This document shows, one piece after another, positions 19,901 through 27,190 of a DNA stretch of 50,721 bases. Source of the DNA: a virus. The translations under genes were made by a program, and so were the position numbers. How positions within the stretch are numbered: position 1 is the stretch's first letter; every line of letters begins with the position of its first letter. The stretch covers positions 1 to 50,721 of IMG/VR virus record IMGVR_UViG_3300000227_000005. One strand, given 5' to 3'. The notes below the pieces were generated by a model. The model searched no databases, was not told the DNA's origin, and saw only the letters and a list, made by a program, of their open reading frames with translations.

Positions 19901-21205
19901 CATCAATTCAGATACAAACTTCATCAGTCCTTCTTTTGAAACATTATAGCCTGAGGCCAAGAATTTCAAAATATTGGACTCTTTTTGTAATTCTTTTGTA
20001 AGTTTTCCTTTTTCAGTATTTAATAAAATGGATGCTTCTTTAGTTTGATAAAGTTTATCCTTATGAAAAATTAAACCATTATTAATATCCAATAAATCAT
20101 TCAACATCTTTCTTTGTGTTTCACGTACTTGTCCAAGAGAATCAGAATATTGAATTATCGATTCTCCCATACTTCTTAACAAAATAGGTTGGTTTTTATA
20201 TTTATCTGCAAGTGTGACAAAAATATCTGAAAATTTGGCGTTTGCCTGTGTAACACGCTCAAGTTGATGAGTGTATTCATTCATTGTAGTGCCAACAGAC
20301 TTGGCATTTGGAGATAATGCCAAAAATCCGTTGGACACTTTAACAATTTCCCCATCCATCAAACTAAGAGCTTTTGCTTGTAATTTCGAGGAATTGGCTA
20401 ATTCAGACTGTGCTGCTTTATAGTTTATTGAAGAATCAGAAACCGTTAAAAGATGCTTATGGACATCCTTTAACGATGCAACATAACGTGATATTTCAGA
20501 CGTGTTGACACCAAGTGCTTGACCGCCTTTTACCAAAGCATCATAAAAGGACTTCCCTTTTTCAGACGTAGATAAAATCGCACGTCCAAGAACTGTTTGA
20601 CTTAATGCTACATCAGTAAGACCTGTATTTAATAATTCATTTGCAGCACGAAGATTTTTTTGTGCAGTTGTCGCTTTTTTTGTATTTTGAATCCAATTTT
20701 CAATGCTTTTACTAACAAGAGTTTGTTTATCATAAATCCACGTAAGACTGTTGCCTAATTCACCACTAGCAGAGGATATAGCTTGATACTCTTTTTCAAG
20801 TTTATTCAATTCAATTACAGAAGTTTTATAAGCTACAGTGCCTTTACCAAAAAGGGTTTGTAATTCAAATAAGGCTTGTTGATAAACAGAAGCAGACGTA
20901 GCGGCTTGGGAAAGGCTTTGTTGAGAAGAAGAAATAGCACTACTTGATTGGGCTGCTTTTTGTGCAGTCTGAGATAAGGCTGTGCCTATTATTGTCATCT
21001 GTTTTTGAAAAACAGATGCGGCATCTGTGGATGCTGTAAAATTTGAAACAAGTTGATTTAAAGCAGTGGTGAGTTTTCCAAAATCAGAAACAGTTTGAGA
21101 TGCGACTTTACCTATCGATGCTATTGTCTCTTTTAATTCGATAATACCTTTTAAAGCATCAGCAACATCAGCAGTAAATTTGGTTTCGAGAACATTGTCA
21201 GGCAT
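13949..21205 (-). CDS. Tail tape measure protein (TP901-type core)
   Basis: A 2,418-residue protein, the longest gene here. Residues about 660-900 carry the TP901-type tape measure core: NYDQSLSNLQAITGSTRSEV, then the GNTIYSIQEISDGVKIMGQAG helix, 'AAQAGLSLKETAASAMVLAD', and 'MKASTIGTGLRNVISKL'. A hydrophobic stretch lies near residue 1,000. Residues 1,200-2,250 are mainly charged coiled coil. The C-terminus has a Gly-rich 'GGFIGG...PAWLEPGEFVLRKEAV' segment typical of tape measures. At about 0.15 nm per residue it predicts a tail of roughly 360 nm. The ATG overlaps the upstream stop (TAATG) with a GGGAGGA site. Confidence 0.95.
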   Translation of the reverse strand: MPDNVLETKFTADVADALKGIIELKETIASIGKVASQTVSDFGKLTTALNQLVSNFTASTDAASVFQKQMTIIGTALSQTAQKAAQSSSAISSSQQSLSQAATSASVYQQALFELQTLFGKGTVAYKTSVIELNKLEKEYQAISSASGELGNSLTWIYDKQTLVSKSIENWIQNTKKATTAQKNLRAANELLNTGLTDVALSQTVLGRAILSTSEKGKSFYDALVKGGQALGVNTSEISRYVASLKDVHKHLLTVSDSSINYKAAQSELANSSKLQAKALSLMDGEIVKVSNGFLALSPNAKSVGTTMNEYTHQLERVTQANAKFSDIFVTLADKYKNQPILLRSMGESIIQYSDSLGQVRETQRKMLNDLLDINNGLIFHKDKLYQTKEASILLNTEKGKLTKELQKESNILKFLASGYNVSKEGLMKFVSELMSGSLTAHEFNKELSGFNSTLQKLGSYGLVYADTFKKSTENLVENRGAVEASSDAHLKYARTAEQLIFQMGEYVKIGKSKAAVDVQTTGDIEVYNKTVSGLNSEYQILINTLRNSETITKSVSESTNLSSQSMLAYAERAGLSNEASIRLGTAVEKLKTKYEELRPQVRKIQTDFVTQNLTYEQARQKLNELEKAHEAYIKSLQQQETWLSKIITKMKEFVSYFVAASAIYAVTVALREGVFAMANYDQSLSNLQAITGSTRSEVLRLGEEMKKASGNTIYSIQEISDGVKIMGQAGLTVQQSIQALQPTLDLAMGTLEKMEPVVDLLTSTMVSFGKEAFQVSEISDIMAVAINRSKLDIEKLRTIFNYIGVSAAQAGLSLKETAASAMVLADSGMKASTIGTGLRNVISKLIAPNIQLRQTFQAMNISMSDLNPTIVGYDRALQNLSLILVKSSTDMYGNKKAVGDAALAYQLFGLRGAQAALALSSAYSSGKYREIIDSLDETGASAKMAAIQMDGLEARFKNMIAQVKLFAVSLGDLFLVDTFKSAISVVTGFFTILTKTVNFFTTSFVSYFIAGLASIILYFKAFTLISETALGAVFINKLNVVALKIKSFVMFTGTYLKQFGDYLMTAFITPHPITALLAALTTVATTIWMLSIYAKKQVEQLIELSKQYGTTTTTLQAFSEGLSNLNLTQEEHNKLLGSLSGKYPDFANELAKTAGRASLSKMSFTDLTKTLGKLYEKFGNTEAYQFFIQNIEESIKSSSSYSHLLKELKEQFPALYKEIVKVSVASKDTSSIFNEVFDNTVLMSDNFDIASLSLSQLKDVMKKVEELKFNESLNNLGTILRNHVLGEFGFFVQILQTTSNWLHTLINNTENNAITQEQFAAAVKTTKEILIQYALINKNVTEEMIDNQLKMMNITSKAFTEIKKGLMDEIVFRRESQQVRKEVTAKIKDDLAGLTIFEKIEMQKSLRQMDEELAAFRKLSTDKVMLEEDFVAVSHAIRIKYYLKSLQMISDYSKKENETFKQKYEREKELLTKQIFAIYSINKDYLLELEQLQKQNAVNTQKQMEGIKSAIEYGEREIEKIKERARINELNNYITRSNSILSVLEKQNNSISSLMSKSEEDKKLTRLKYLQEELSIVSKQLEAEEVLYARDEEKINTYRNKELEYKQKILEQENQLIEMYLKKFEEAYDGYIEVISSKYNKEAEAIKTAYDKETKLLSDRFATETALIDINQKNALKAEQQKGSVRKTYVDEMVTITNAATQKLIKLSHVEASEAIQALKTKYSERIKYLDAITSFGEEAFEKLKTIIYKETQETERSLQARGVLYKKELDKIYIGYDELSQKEIRLQEATSDKINFIFLKQTNKNKQYLDDEGLAYKQFGDKFYQVYATVGESIVALTKKQFDEFNKLHNMFSEINRQIQSELTTTENANTETVKKMSKERLAILFNEVRAQKRAFEEQKKSLESLYQAEVGHYNSLFAKKASIQKTLKNLDDQYKADLFDLQIQDMTNYQKYSETIKRIHKLMNQAQLTEDMSYLDAAKNLVKGLHGEITDSAGNVIKSVTDTTKEQISLMAEIYQKQKEMGKAQEDEVNKQLQDSRQLIDQLKSNIDEVEKSIAEMSKTEMKLKNDEAKKSLDEVSAQVTNLDNLIKQAHSLEIDITKYVNSIGEAKKAMEDLNTFYEISKSNQMDISILEKDSGKKATEALDEVKAKAEALQKTVSERKAELSIQVSMKLAESGTKSFSEGSAEIMELLDKIQKQSETSVNLNMNVNGTDNGIAKEFTTLLDDILQKVSELVDKSIIYTIIVTGLDALISAIDYQNQLHDTSVTHTITTVYRTESSSGSSSEGIEAHTGGFIGGMARRFAKGGFNGALSGYGGGDMIPAWLEPGEFVLRKEAVKKYGLNLLSKLNGMVVPDFIKNITSKFQSGGSVGQNLLSSQPTLHVIEFKVGGSSTKLYGESNQIEGLIRNLRRSKLVTV

Positions 21206-21594
21206 TACTGTCCTCCCTTAAAAAAATTAATAGACGAATAGTGTTGCATCATCTTTTTGGTCAGACGTTCTCGTTCTTCAGTATCCATTTTCTCATAATC
21301 TTTTGGATCACGAAACAAGAAATTGGACTCCTGTTTTTTTGCAACTGTCGTCTGTTGGGAGGATATATTTGAATCTACTAATTCATCATCAATTTGAATT
21401 CCATGTATGGATGCTTGTATTTTGAGTTTAAGATTTTCACGTTTAATATGAGACTGATACAGAAAAATAAGTTGATCGAATGTCAACCCACCATCTCTAA
21501 AACTTTTGAAAACAAAATCATTTGGATGTATCTTGTACACTTCACAAACAACAGCAATGGCCTCCTGAAGGCTTATCCCGGAATCGGTTCTACT
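21205..21594 (-). CDS. Tail assembly chaperone, frameshift-encoded C-terminal part (gpT of gpGT)
   Basis: This frame stays open upstream of its only in-frame initiator (a GTG at 21540 without a close ribosome-binding site) as far as the A-run at 21599-21594. A -1 slip there fuses it to gpG and gives the junction EKK-SRTDSGISLQEAIAVV followed by CEVYKIHPNDFVFKSF. The visible part is about 129 residues, helical and charged, with no catalytic motif. A gpGT fusion directly upstream of the tape measure gene is the standard chaperone arrangement in long-tailed phages; it recruits tail-tube subunits to the tape measure. Synthesis from an independent start is less likely. Confidence 0.75.
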   Translation of the reverse strand, partial: SRTDSGISLQEAIAVVCEVYKIHPNDFVFKSFRDGGLTFDQLIFLYQSHIKRENLKLKIQASIHGIQIDDELVDSNISSQQTTVAKKQESNFLFRDPKDYEKMDTEERERLTKKMMQHYSSINFFKGGQ

Positions 21595-21962
21595 TTTTTC
21601 TCCGTTTTCTTCAAGAGGCCCGTCAAGTTTTTTGACAAAGGCTCAAAATTTACTTCAATCAAAAGTTTAACAAAATCAATAAATTGTTCATTTGTGATGG
21701 TATCCAAAAAAGTATCATTTGATTCTTTTTCATCCAAAACCATTTTCAAAATCATTTGGGATTTTTCTCGAATAAAAGAAACAGCAAAGGAAATGAGACC
21801 TACAGTGTTATTCAAAACGGATAGATCTTGTAGACTGACTAAAGCATTAGTAATAATATCACTAAGTTTCAATTGATCGGAAAGAGACATAGGATATACT
21901 GTCACTTCACGCAATTCCCGAATTCCAATTTCGATTGTTCTAATTTGTGGATTCAGTTTCAT
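21573..21962 (-). CDS. Tail assembly chaperone (gpG-like)
   Basis: A 129-residue protein starting at the ATG at 21962, with AGGAG nine bases upstream. A TTG one codon earlier is rejected. The sequence begins with a beta-strand start (IRTIEIGIRELREVTVYPMS) and continues with helices (LIEVNFEPLSKNLTGLLKKTE). This is typical of gpG-type chaperones, which open with a short beta segment and then turn helical. It lies between the tail tube and tape measure genes. Most ribosomes would stop at 21573 to make gpG; a fraction would slip at the A-run near the end to make gpGT. Confidence 0.7.
   Translation of the reverse strand: MKLNPQIRTIEIGIRELREVTVYPMSLSDQLKLSDIITNALVSLQDLSVLNNTVGLISFAVSFIREKSQMILKMVLDEKESNDTFLDTITNEQFIDFVKLLIEVNFEPLSKNLTGLLKKTEKKVEPIPG
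21593..21602 (-). promoter_or_regulatory. Programmed -1 frameshift site
   Basis: On the minus strand the zero-frame codons are GAG AAA AAA GTA, reading through six A residues (21599-21594). Slipping back one base after the second AAA gives AAA AGT AGA and enters the frame of the downstream chaperone part. The second Lys tRNA re-pairs perfectly; the first would pair with GAA, with a tolerable G-U at the first position. The site lies nine codons before the gpG stop at 21573, as in lambda-like G/GT genes. The phase differs by one base from the textbook heptamer. Confidence 0.75.
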
Positions 21963-21985
21963 CAAAATCTCTCCTTAAAAGAGTT

Positions 21986-22012
21986 GATGACGAGGGGTTG
22001 TCCCTCGTCATC
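21986..22012 (-). terminator. Hairpin terminator/attenuator after the tail tube gene
   Basis: GATGACGAGGG (21986-21996) pairs perfectly with CCCTCGTCATC (22002-22012) over 11 bp with a 5-base loop. On the minus strand the stem is followed by AACTCTTTTAAGG, a short T-run. Placed between the abundant tail tube gene and the tail chaperones, it fits a partial terminator that keeps tube expression above that of downstream genes. Confidence 0.7.
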
Positions 22013-22028
22013 ATTGGAACATCAAATA

Positions 22029-22610
22029 TTATCCCCAAATAATCGTACCAAGTGGTTTTGTGTTCCAAACAGCATTGCCTCCTGAAACTTCCGAGTCTGC
22101 ACGTTTCGATTCAAACGTGATGGGCACCTGTGCTTCAGATTCAGATTTGAAATCCATTTCAGTAGAAGCTGAAACCTGTGCTCGTGGGAAAATAATGGTC
22201 ATAGTGTGTATTCCATCAGGGAAGGTATAGACTGCTTCCATCCGAACAAAACTTGGACTTGTTCGGCCACCAAGAGCAATTTCCCCTGAATGTTCAGACA
22301 AAGACAAAGAAGTCGGATCGATACCATAAGCCAAAGACATGTTATAAGGTGTCAATTCTTTGAAGGCACACTCAAGAGCAGCCGATTCACGAATAGCTAC
22401 AACATAATCTTCGAGCAGAGGAAAACCAGATTCTAGTTTATACCAATCAGTTTTACCAGAAAACTTGGTGTTGGCCAATGCACCAATAGAATCGGACGAT
22501 GTCAGAACAGCTTCACCTGAAGCAATATAAGTTGCTGAAGCACCAACTCGAATTTGGGCAAGACCAAGGGCGATAGTAGAAGTATCCTTTGTTACAGGAC
22601 CAGTCCTCAT
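22029..22610 (-). CDS. Major tail tube protein
   Basis: A 193-residue protein immediately upstream of the gpG/gpGT chaperones and tape measure, the conserved place of the tail tube gene. The sequence is beta-rich. It contains an ALGLAQIRVGASATYIASG opening, a DWYKLESGFPLLEDYVVAIRESAALEC segment and a late VPITFESKRADSE strand, as in siphophage tube proteins of about 200 residues. The ATG has a GGAGGA ribosome-binding site nine bases away. A hairpin terminator follows, consistent with high expression. No sheath gene accompanies it, so the tail should be non-contractile. Confidence 0.8.
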   Translation of the reverse strand: MRTGPVTKDTSTIALGLAQIRVGASATYIASGEAVLTSSDSIGALANTKFSGKTDWYKLESGFPLLEDYVVAIRESAALECAFKELTPYNMSLAYGIDPTSLSLSEHSGEIALGGRTSPSFVRMEAVYTFPDGIHTMTIIFPRAQVSASTEMDFKSESEAQVPITFESKRADSEVSGGNAVWNTKPLGTIIWG

Positions 22611-22681
22611 AATAAATCCTCCATTTTTTAAAAGAAAGGGGCATGAATATTCTTAGGACACTTTTCCTATTGCGCTTATTT

Positions 22682-22710
22682 TCCTATAGCCCAAAACAAA
22701 ATAAAAATCA
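22682..22710 (-). promoter_or_regulatory. Candidate sigma70-type promoter for the tail tube gene
   Basis: On the minus strand TTGATT (22710-22705) is followed after 17 bases by TATAGG (22687-22682), within the 111-bp gap before the tail tube gene. The -35 box matches four of six consensus bases and the -10 box four of six. A separate promoter for the abundant tube protein makes sense, but in AT-rich DNA such matches also arise by chance. Confidence 0.4.
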
Positions 22711-22721
22711 ACATTAGTTTG

Positions 22722-22934
22722 TTATAATGGAAAAAAATTCAACACATTCCAATGACCACAACTTCTTCGTAAACATTTTATCTTCACGTTTCCATGAATA
22801 TACATATCAACTGGAACGAAATTCTGTCCGTCTGGACTTTTGCCAAAGACAAAATGCCAAAGCCCGTTGTCCATCCTTTCAATGAGACGTTTCCCACATT
22901 TTTCACAACAAACAAATTTTTTATTTTGGTTCAT
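22722..22934 (-). CDS. Small zinc-ribbon protein, Com-like
   Basis: A 70-residue protein with CCEKCGKRL near residues 9-17 and CLRRSCGHWN near residues 54-63. The two cysteine pairs (C-x2-C and C-x4-C) would form a zinc ribbon. Such small proteins resemble Com, the Mu-type translational regulator, and are common in phage genomes. Here it sits among tail-completion genes. Its start overlaps the upstream stop (TAATG). The regulatory role is a suggestion from family resemblance only. Confidence 0.55.
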   Translation of the reverse strand: MNQNKKFVCCEKCGKRLIERMDNGLWHFVFGKSPDGQNFVPVDMYIHGNVKIKCLRRSCGHWNVLNFFPL

Positions 22935-23383
22935 TAGTTTGTAACCATTTTAAAAGAAATTGTTATACGCATATATTTGGACTTGTCTTGATCCGCCAGC
23001 ATTACAGGACCTTCTAAACAATCATTCGTCAACAAATATCCAATAGGTACTGTTTGATTCGGTTTATCATATACAGGAATTCTTTTTCTTCCATCCAATT
23101 GTGTTGAATCGACAAAACTTCCAATTACTGTATCGGTTAAATCATTCAAATCATCCGATTCAAAATCTTCTCTGGACACACAAAAAACATCCATACTAAA
23201 ATTGGACACAGTGTCCCTGTCAATTGGGTTAAACATAATAAATAACCATCTTGTAATTGTGTCATCAGGAGTCAAAAAAGAATCAAACACCAGTTGAATA
23301 TGTTTCACATCATAAAGATTTTCAATAAGAAACTTTTTCATTGAAAAAACAAAGTTTGCTCTTTTAGCTGTTGGATCAAGCAT
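22934..23383 (-). CDS. Probable tail terminator / neck protein
   Basis: A 149-residue protein. I chose the ATG at 23383 (MLDPTAKRANF), which has AAGGGGA nine bases upstream; an earlier in-frame start lies deeper in the preceding gene. The sequence is mixed alpha/beta: YDVKHIQLVFDSF, TRWLFIMFNPID, FSMDVFCVSREDFES and a closing RITISFKM strand. This fits tail-terminator proteins that cap the tube at the neck, and its place (neck genes upstream, tube gene downstream) agrees. No single motif proves it. Confidence 0.5.
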   Translation of the reverse strand: MLDPTAKRANFVFSMKKFLIENLYDVKHIQLVFDSFLTPDDTITRWLFIMFNPIDRDTVSNFSMDVFCVSREDFESDDLNDLTDTVIGSFVDSTQLDGRKRIPVYDKPNQTVPIGYLLTNDCLEGPVMLADQDKSKYMRITISFKMVTN

Positions 23384-23573
23384 TTGCACGATCCCCTTCT
23401 TCAATAAAGGAGACAATTTCCTGCAATTTCACAAAGACAGCCTCCTTTTCAATATCCTCAGCTTTTAATTTGGACTTGATAGAATTATAAACAACTAAAA
23501 TATCTTTTAGTTCTCGTAATTCAAAACTAATATCCGCCATTATGGTGGTTGCATAAATTCTTTTAAGTTCCAT
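23376..23573 (-). CDS. Small helical neck-region protein
   Basis: A 65-residue protein, almost entirely helical and charged (ELRELKDILVVYNSIKSKLK, then AEDIEKEAVFVKLQEIVSFI). The ATG at 23573 overlaps the upstream stop. A second in-frame ATG at 23540 is an alternative start. The ribosome-binding site is weak (GGAA), so translation is probably coupled to its neighbour. No function can be assigned; position suggests a neck or tail-completion accessory. Confidence 0.45.
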   Translation of the reverse strand: MELKRIYATTIMADISFELRELKDILVVYNSIKSKLKAEDIEKEAVFVKLQEIVSFIEEGDRANA

Positions 23574-23575
23574 AT

Positions 23576-24136
23576 TCAATCATTCCATTTTTTTCTTATT
23601 CTTGCTTTTTCATTTGCAAGCATTTTTTTGAACCGATTCTCTTTAAAAGATTGAAGAGCAGGATGAAACAAAGGTCTTGGTGGTTGTGGTCCAAACTTAC
23701 CTGTCGCAGGACGACCAAACTCCATGAAATAACCATAATCAGCTACAGAAACCTTTTTTGATGGATAGTCTTTTCCCCCTGGCAAAGAAAATATGGATTT
23801 ATGTCGATATGGCATTACACCTTTGGCAATACTAACCGAGAATCCATTATCAGTTTTTGTAATCTCAAAATTACGATAAAGTGTTCCGTATTGTTTCCAA
23901 AAATCTAAAGGAAGTCCCCATGCCGCTTTCCATGCAACATAAATATTTGAAAGAGGATCATAGGACGCTGTAAATTCTTGACTGACAACTGCATGAACAA
24001 GGTAAGCACGAAAAGAGCCCGCTACCCTACGAAGGAAAATGTCTTTGATCTCTTTATCGAAGTAGTCCCACACCCTCGTTGTTTTGTAAACAAGGGCATC
24101 TACTTCCCTTTTGATAGACTGCATTTGGATAGACAT
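23576..24136 (-). CDS. Neck / tail-completion protein (HK97 gp10-like)
   Basis: A 186-residue protein with a helical N-terminus and a C-terminal segment ADYGYFMEFGRPATGKFGPQPPRPLFHPALQSFKENRF. The pattern 'YG.fmEFGr..t....PrPlfhPal' is characteristic of the HK97 gp10 family of neck/tail-completion proteins. Position between head and tail genes agrees. The ATG overlaps the upstream stop (TAATG), with GGAG about 11 bases before it. Confidence 0.7.
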   Translation of the reverse strand: MSIQMQSIKREVDALVYKTTRVWDYFDKEIKDIFLRRVAGSFRAYLVHAVVSQEFTASYDPLSNIYVAWKAAWGLPLDFWKQYGTLYRNFEITKTDNGFSVSIAKGVMPYRHKSIFSLPGGKDYPSKKVSVADYGYFMEFGRPATGKFGPQPPRPLFHPALQSFKENRFKKMLANEKARIRKKWND

Positions 24137-24528
24137 TAGTTATGTGCTCCAAAAACCCACCCATCAAGTCCATTTGTTATTTGATCTTTATGAAGTCCAA
24201 TCGGCATCCAGTGTCTATCGATTTTAACCTCTGAATGAAATAATCTTGGACACAATGTAAATTTATCAACAGCATCAATTTTGAAAAATGAAAAACACTT
24301 ATATTGGGTACTCTTTATATAAAAACTAATCGCATCAACCAATTCTTTTTGAAGAAATTCATCCTTCCTCAGAATCAAAAACCAATTTTTTCCTTTGTCA
24401 TAAGCATTAACTTCTTCTAAAGAATTCACAATAATTATTTTATTGGATATAGATTCTATGGATTTTTCTAAAGACTCCATATCCTCTTTGCCTGTAAAAG
24501 AATCAAAAACAAAAGTAATTATTTTCAT
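24136..24528 (-). CDS. Short glycosyltransferase-2-like protein, probably truncated
   Basis: A 130-residue protein. The ATG at 24528 is preceded by AAGGA and overlaps the upstream stop (ATGA). Residues about 45-65 (GKNWFLILRKDEFLQKELVDAI) and a late TLCPRLFHSE segment resemble the acceptor-side motifs of family 2 glycosyltransferases ('W.L.lD.DE' and 'pRlfr'). The nucleotide-binding half is short or missing. It lies directly after a large glycosyltransferase and may work with it, or be a remnant. Family assignment is moderate; activity is doubtful. Confidence 0.45.
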   Translation of the reverse strand: MKIITFVFDSFTGKEDMESLEKSIESISNKIIIVNSLEEVNAYDKGKNWFLILRKDEFLQKELVDAISFYIKSTQYKCFSFFKIDAVDKFTLCPRLFHSEVKIDRHWMPIGLHKDQITNGLDGWVFGAHN

Positions 24529-26537
24529 GATTGATTCCTTATTAAAGAACAAAAGGCTTCAAACACTCTGTCAGGATGTATTTTATTAATACAAGGTTCC
24601 TTGCATCCTCTAAAATACCCCCAACAATTGGTCATTCGTTCACAATATTTAAGTTTGTCTGCTTCAAGATTTATAATTTTATTTGGATTACCAACCGGAC
24701 CAGTTACACGAGCAGGACCAGGACCATAAATAACCACTACAGGCGTTCCTACAGCCCCGGCAAGGTGAGAAGGAAAAGAATCAATAACTATGGCAACCTT
24801 TGCCCGTTTCATCACATAGGCGGTCTGATTGAAGTTTAATTTCCCTCTCAAATCTAACGAAACACTTGGGCAAAACATATCATCATTTGAACCAATTTGA
24901 ACAGTTGGATAAGGAATTCTCTGAACAACTGAATCCATTTCTTTGTAAGTTCGATAAAATTTATCTTGACCAGATGAATGAATAACCACGAAATTCTTTG
25001 GTAATTCATATTCAGGTTTTTCTTCTTGGATAAAAAAATCACTTGGTTGGACACCCAACAAAAGATGATACATATCTGAAAGTTTTACATCAAGACTTCT
25101 AAATTCTCCCTTTAAAATACGTTCTCCATGTGGATTATAACAAAGTTCAAAATCCTGAAAAACTGATTCACTCCAATCAATCAATTCATCGATATAAGGA
25201 TTATTTTTTAATAGATCAAAATATTTAGATTGTGTCATATAAATCATCTTTTTATCAGGATGTCTTTCTCGAAGCGCCTTAAAACTTCGAGTTGTCATCA
25301 AAACATCCCCAGCAGAAGAATGTTGTGCAAAAACAAAAGCATCAGTTCTTTTTTTCTTTTTAATTATATTGGACAAAAAAGTAGTAATATTATCAGGTTG
25401 GTAAAATTCTTTGGTTTTATATGCAATGGTCTCTCGTTCTGTTCGAAATTGTTTTACGTTATCAACAGCCATCACCATAGATTCAACAATAGATGCTTCG
25501 CTGCATCCTTTTGTTTGTACCCAAGACTGTCCTTTTTTAGTCATTATCGGTAAAAACTTGGTTTGATCTGGTACAATATATTTTACGCCCGGCAGAGAAT
25601 TGTAGTCATTATGGGCAGTTGTTTTTGAAATAATAGTAGGTGTCCCACAAAGTAAAGATTGGATAACTGTCCAAGAAAGACCCTCTTGATATGAAATATT
25701 CAGATAAAAATCAAAGGAGGAATAAACCTTCGGCATCATATCAAAAGACAAAAAAGACTTTGGTTCACGAACAAAAAGCACACCGTCCGGAAAATCCAAA
25801 TCTTCAATATATTGCTTTAAATTATAAACACCTTCATCAAGATTAACATGAAAGTAAAGATGAACATTTTTACGAATATTGACTAACTGTCTAAAAGCAA
25901 GTAACAAAGTTTGTGGATCTTTACGAATCTGGTTTCTCGCTATAAATCCAAACAAAACAGCATCATCTTTAATTGTAGGAAAAATCCTATGTCTAATTTC
26001 AAGACGTTCTTTTTTAGACATAGGAACAAATTTATCAATATTAGTCATTGGAGGTCGGAAAAATGATAAATTCTTTAATTTGCCGTTTAAAATACTGTAT
26101 CCAAATTTTGAATATACAGCCACATGATCAAAAAAACCAAGATATGTAATCCAATCTTGTCTAATATTAGGCAAGTCATAAGGAACAATGCCTATCCAAC
26201 GAAAATGTTTTTTTCGTCGTAGATCATTGATCTCATCGAAAACAGCTGCATATCTCCAAAAATCAATTCCAACAAAAACAAGTGCTGATACATTGGAATT
26301 TGTTAAAACATTGATTAGTTTTTTTGTTCCCCAAACATCCTTCTCTGATCCAGAAGAAAGTATATTAAGGGGCAGAAATGTAGTTGGTGGGTTATAAGTA
26401 TGGACATCACATGGGCAAAAAACTGTGGGATCAAAAACAGTCTGGTCCAATTTTTCCAAAATGGATAACATCATTAAACTATTTCCGGTAAAACCGAAAG
26501 GGTGTTCTCCTACAAATAGGATTGCATTTTTTTCCAT
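24525..26537 (-). CDS. Fused glycosyltransferase: GT4-like N-half and GT9 heptosyltransferase-like C-half
   Basis: A 670-residue protein. The ATG at 26537 has GGGGGA five bases upstream; a second ATG four codons earlier is less well placed. Residues 1-380 look like a GT-B transferase of family 4: NAILFVGEHPFGFTGNS at the start and YQEGLSWTVIQSLLCGTPTI near residue 290. The second catalytic-type Glu of the usual E-x7-E is Gln here. Residues 390-670 resemble ADP-heptose-type GT9: FAQHSSAGDVLMTTRSFKAL, a VVIHSSGQDK turn and VIDSFPSHLAGAVGTPVVVIYG. Two transferases in one chain within the neck genes suggest glycosylation of virion protein or host surface sugar. Substrates cannot be read from sequence. 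Confidence 0.8.
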   Translation of the reverse strand: MEKNAILFVGEHPFGFTGNSLMMLSILEKLDQTVFDPTVFCPCDVHTYNPPTTFLPLNILSSGSEKDVWGTKKLINVLTNSNVSALVFVGIDFWRYAAVFDEINDLRRKKHFRWIGIVPYDLPNIRQDWITYLGFFDHVAVYSKFGYSILNGKLKNLSFFRPPMTNIDKFVPMSKKERLEIRHRIFPTIKDDAVLFGFIARNQIRKDPQTLLLAFRQLVNIRKNVHLYFHVNLDEGVYNLKQYIEDLDFPDGVLFVREPKSFLSFDMMPKVYSSFDFYLNISYQEGLSWTVIQSLLCGTPTIISKTTAHNDYNSLPGVKYIVPDQTKFLPIMTKKGQSWVQTKGCSEASIVESMVMAVDNVKQFRTERETIAYKTKEFYQPDNITTFLSNIIKKKKRTDAFVFAQHSSAGDVLMTTRSFKALRERHPDKKMIYMTQSKYFDLLKNNPYIDELIDWSESVFQDFELCYNPHGERILKGEFRSLDVKLSDMYHLLLGVQPSDFFIQEEKPEYELPKNFVVIHSSGQDKFYRTYKEMDSVVQRIPYPTVQIGSNDDMFCPSVSLDLRGKLNFNQTAYVMKRAKVAIVIDSFPSHLAGAVGTPVVVIYGPGPARVTGPVGNPNKIINLEADKLKYCERMTNCWGYFRGCKEPCINKIHPDRVFEAFCSLIRNQS

Positions 26538-26560
26538 AATTTCCCCCATTGAGGATTAGT

Positions 26561-27190
26561 TTATCTTGTATCATTATTAAGTATTGCTAAATCAACATCT
26601 TTAAAAACATTCTTAAAAACTTGTGAAACTTTGTAGGATTTTCCTGAATTAACTACATAACGATCACGTTCTTCAATGCCATAATTGGCAGACAAAAACA
26701 ATTGACTCTTGGTTGTTGATTTATCTCCTATTGGTGGTATAGGCAAATCCTCTGGACTTAAATCATTCTCAGTCAATAAAGCATAAACATTGGTGTATTT
26801 TTGGACAAAAGTTGGAGATTTTCGCATAGTTGTTCTGTCCCAAGATTCTCCTGACATTGTCTGCAATTCACCACTGACATTACATTTGTAAAAAGAACAG
26901 TTATACTTGATTATTTCATCTTCAAAAAATATTGGTATGCTGCTTGTGGTAAGATACGGTGTACCGTGGATTGAAATCACGGTTCCTGATTTAATTTTAG
27001 ATTGATAATTGATCTGTCCTTCAATAAAAAACTCACGAACAAATGGACGAGTGGCTTGAGAATTGGTTTTGTAAAAGATATTTTCAGAGCCAGAAAAAGA
27101 AAAAGAATCTTCGCCAGAATTATAAACTTGGATAGACACACTTGTGCCAAGTTCATCCAATGCTTCTTGTATATCTGGCCCAATGGTCAT
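26561..27190 (-). CDS. Neck-region protein of unknown function
   Basis: A 209-residue protein following the head-tail adaptor-like gene; the start overlaps its stop (ATGA) and has AAGG upstream. The first 20 residues (GPDIQEALDELGTSVSIQVY) look like a helix-then-strand entry seen in head-closure proteins. The middle (FFIEGQINYQSKIKSGTVISIHGTPYLTTS) is beta-rich. A head-closure or stopper role is plausible by position. No motif is decisive. Confidence 0.5.
   Translation of the reverse strand: MTIGPDIQEALDELGTSVSIQVYNSGEDSFSFSGSENIFYKTNSQATRPFVREFFIEGQINYQSKIKSGTVISIHGTPYLTTSSIPIFFEDEIIKYNCSFYKCNVSGELQTMSGESWDRTTMRKSPTFVQKYTNVYALLTENDLSPEDLPIPPIGDKSTTKSQLFLSANYGIEERDRYVVNSGKSYKVSQVFKNVFKDVDLAILNNDTR

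Noticed and set aside
21205-21540. Independent chaperone gene starting with GTG at 21540
   Set aside because: The frame is open upstream to the A-run in exactly the -1 phase relative to gpG, and GTG lacks a close ribosome-binding site; frameshift fusion is the better explanation.
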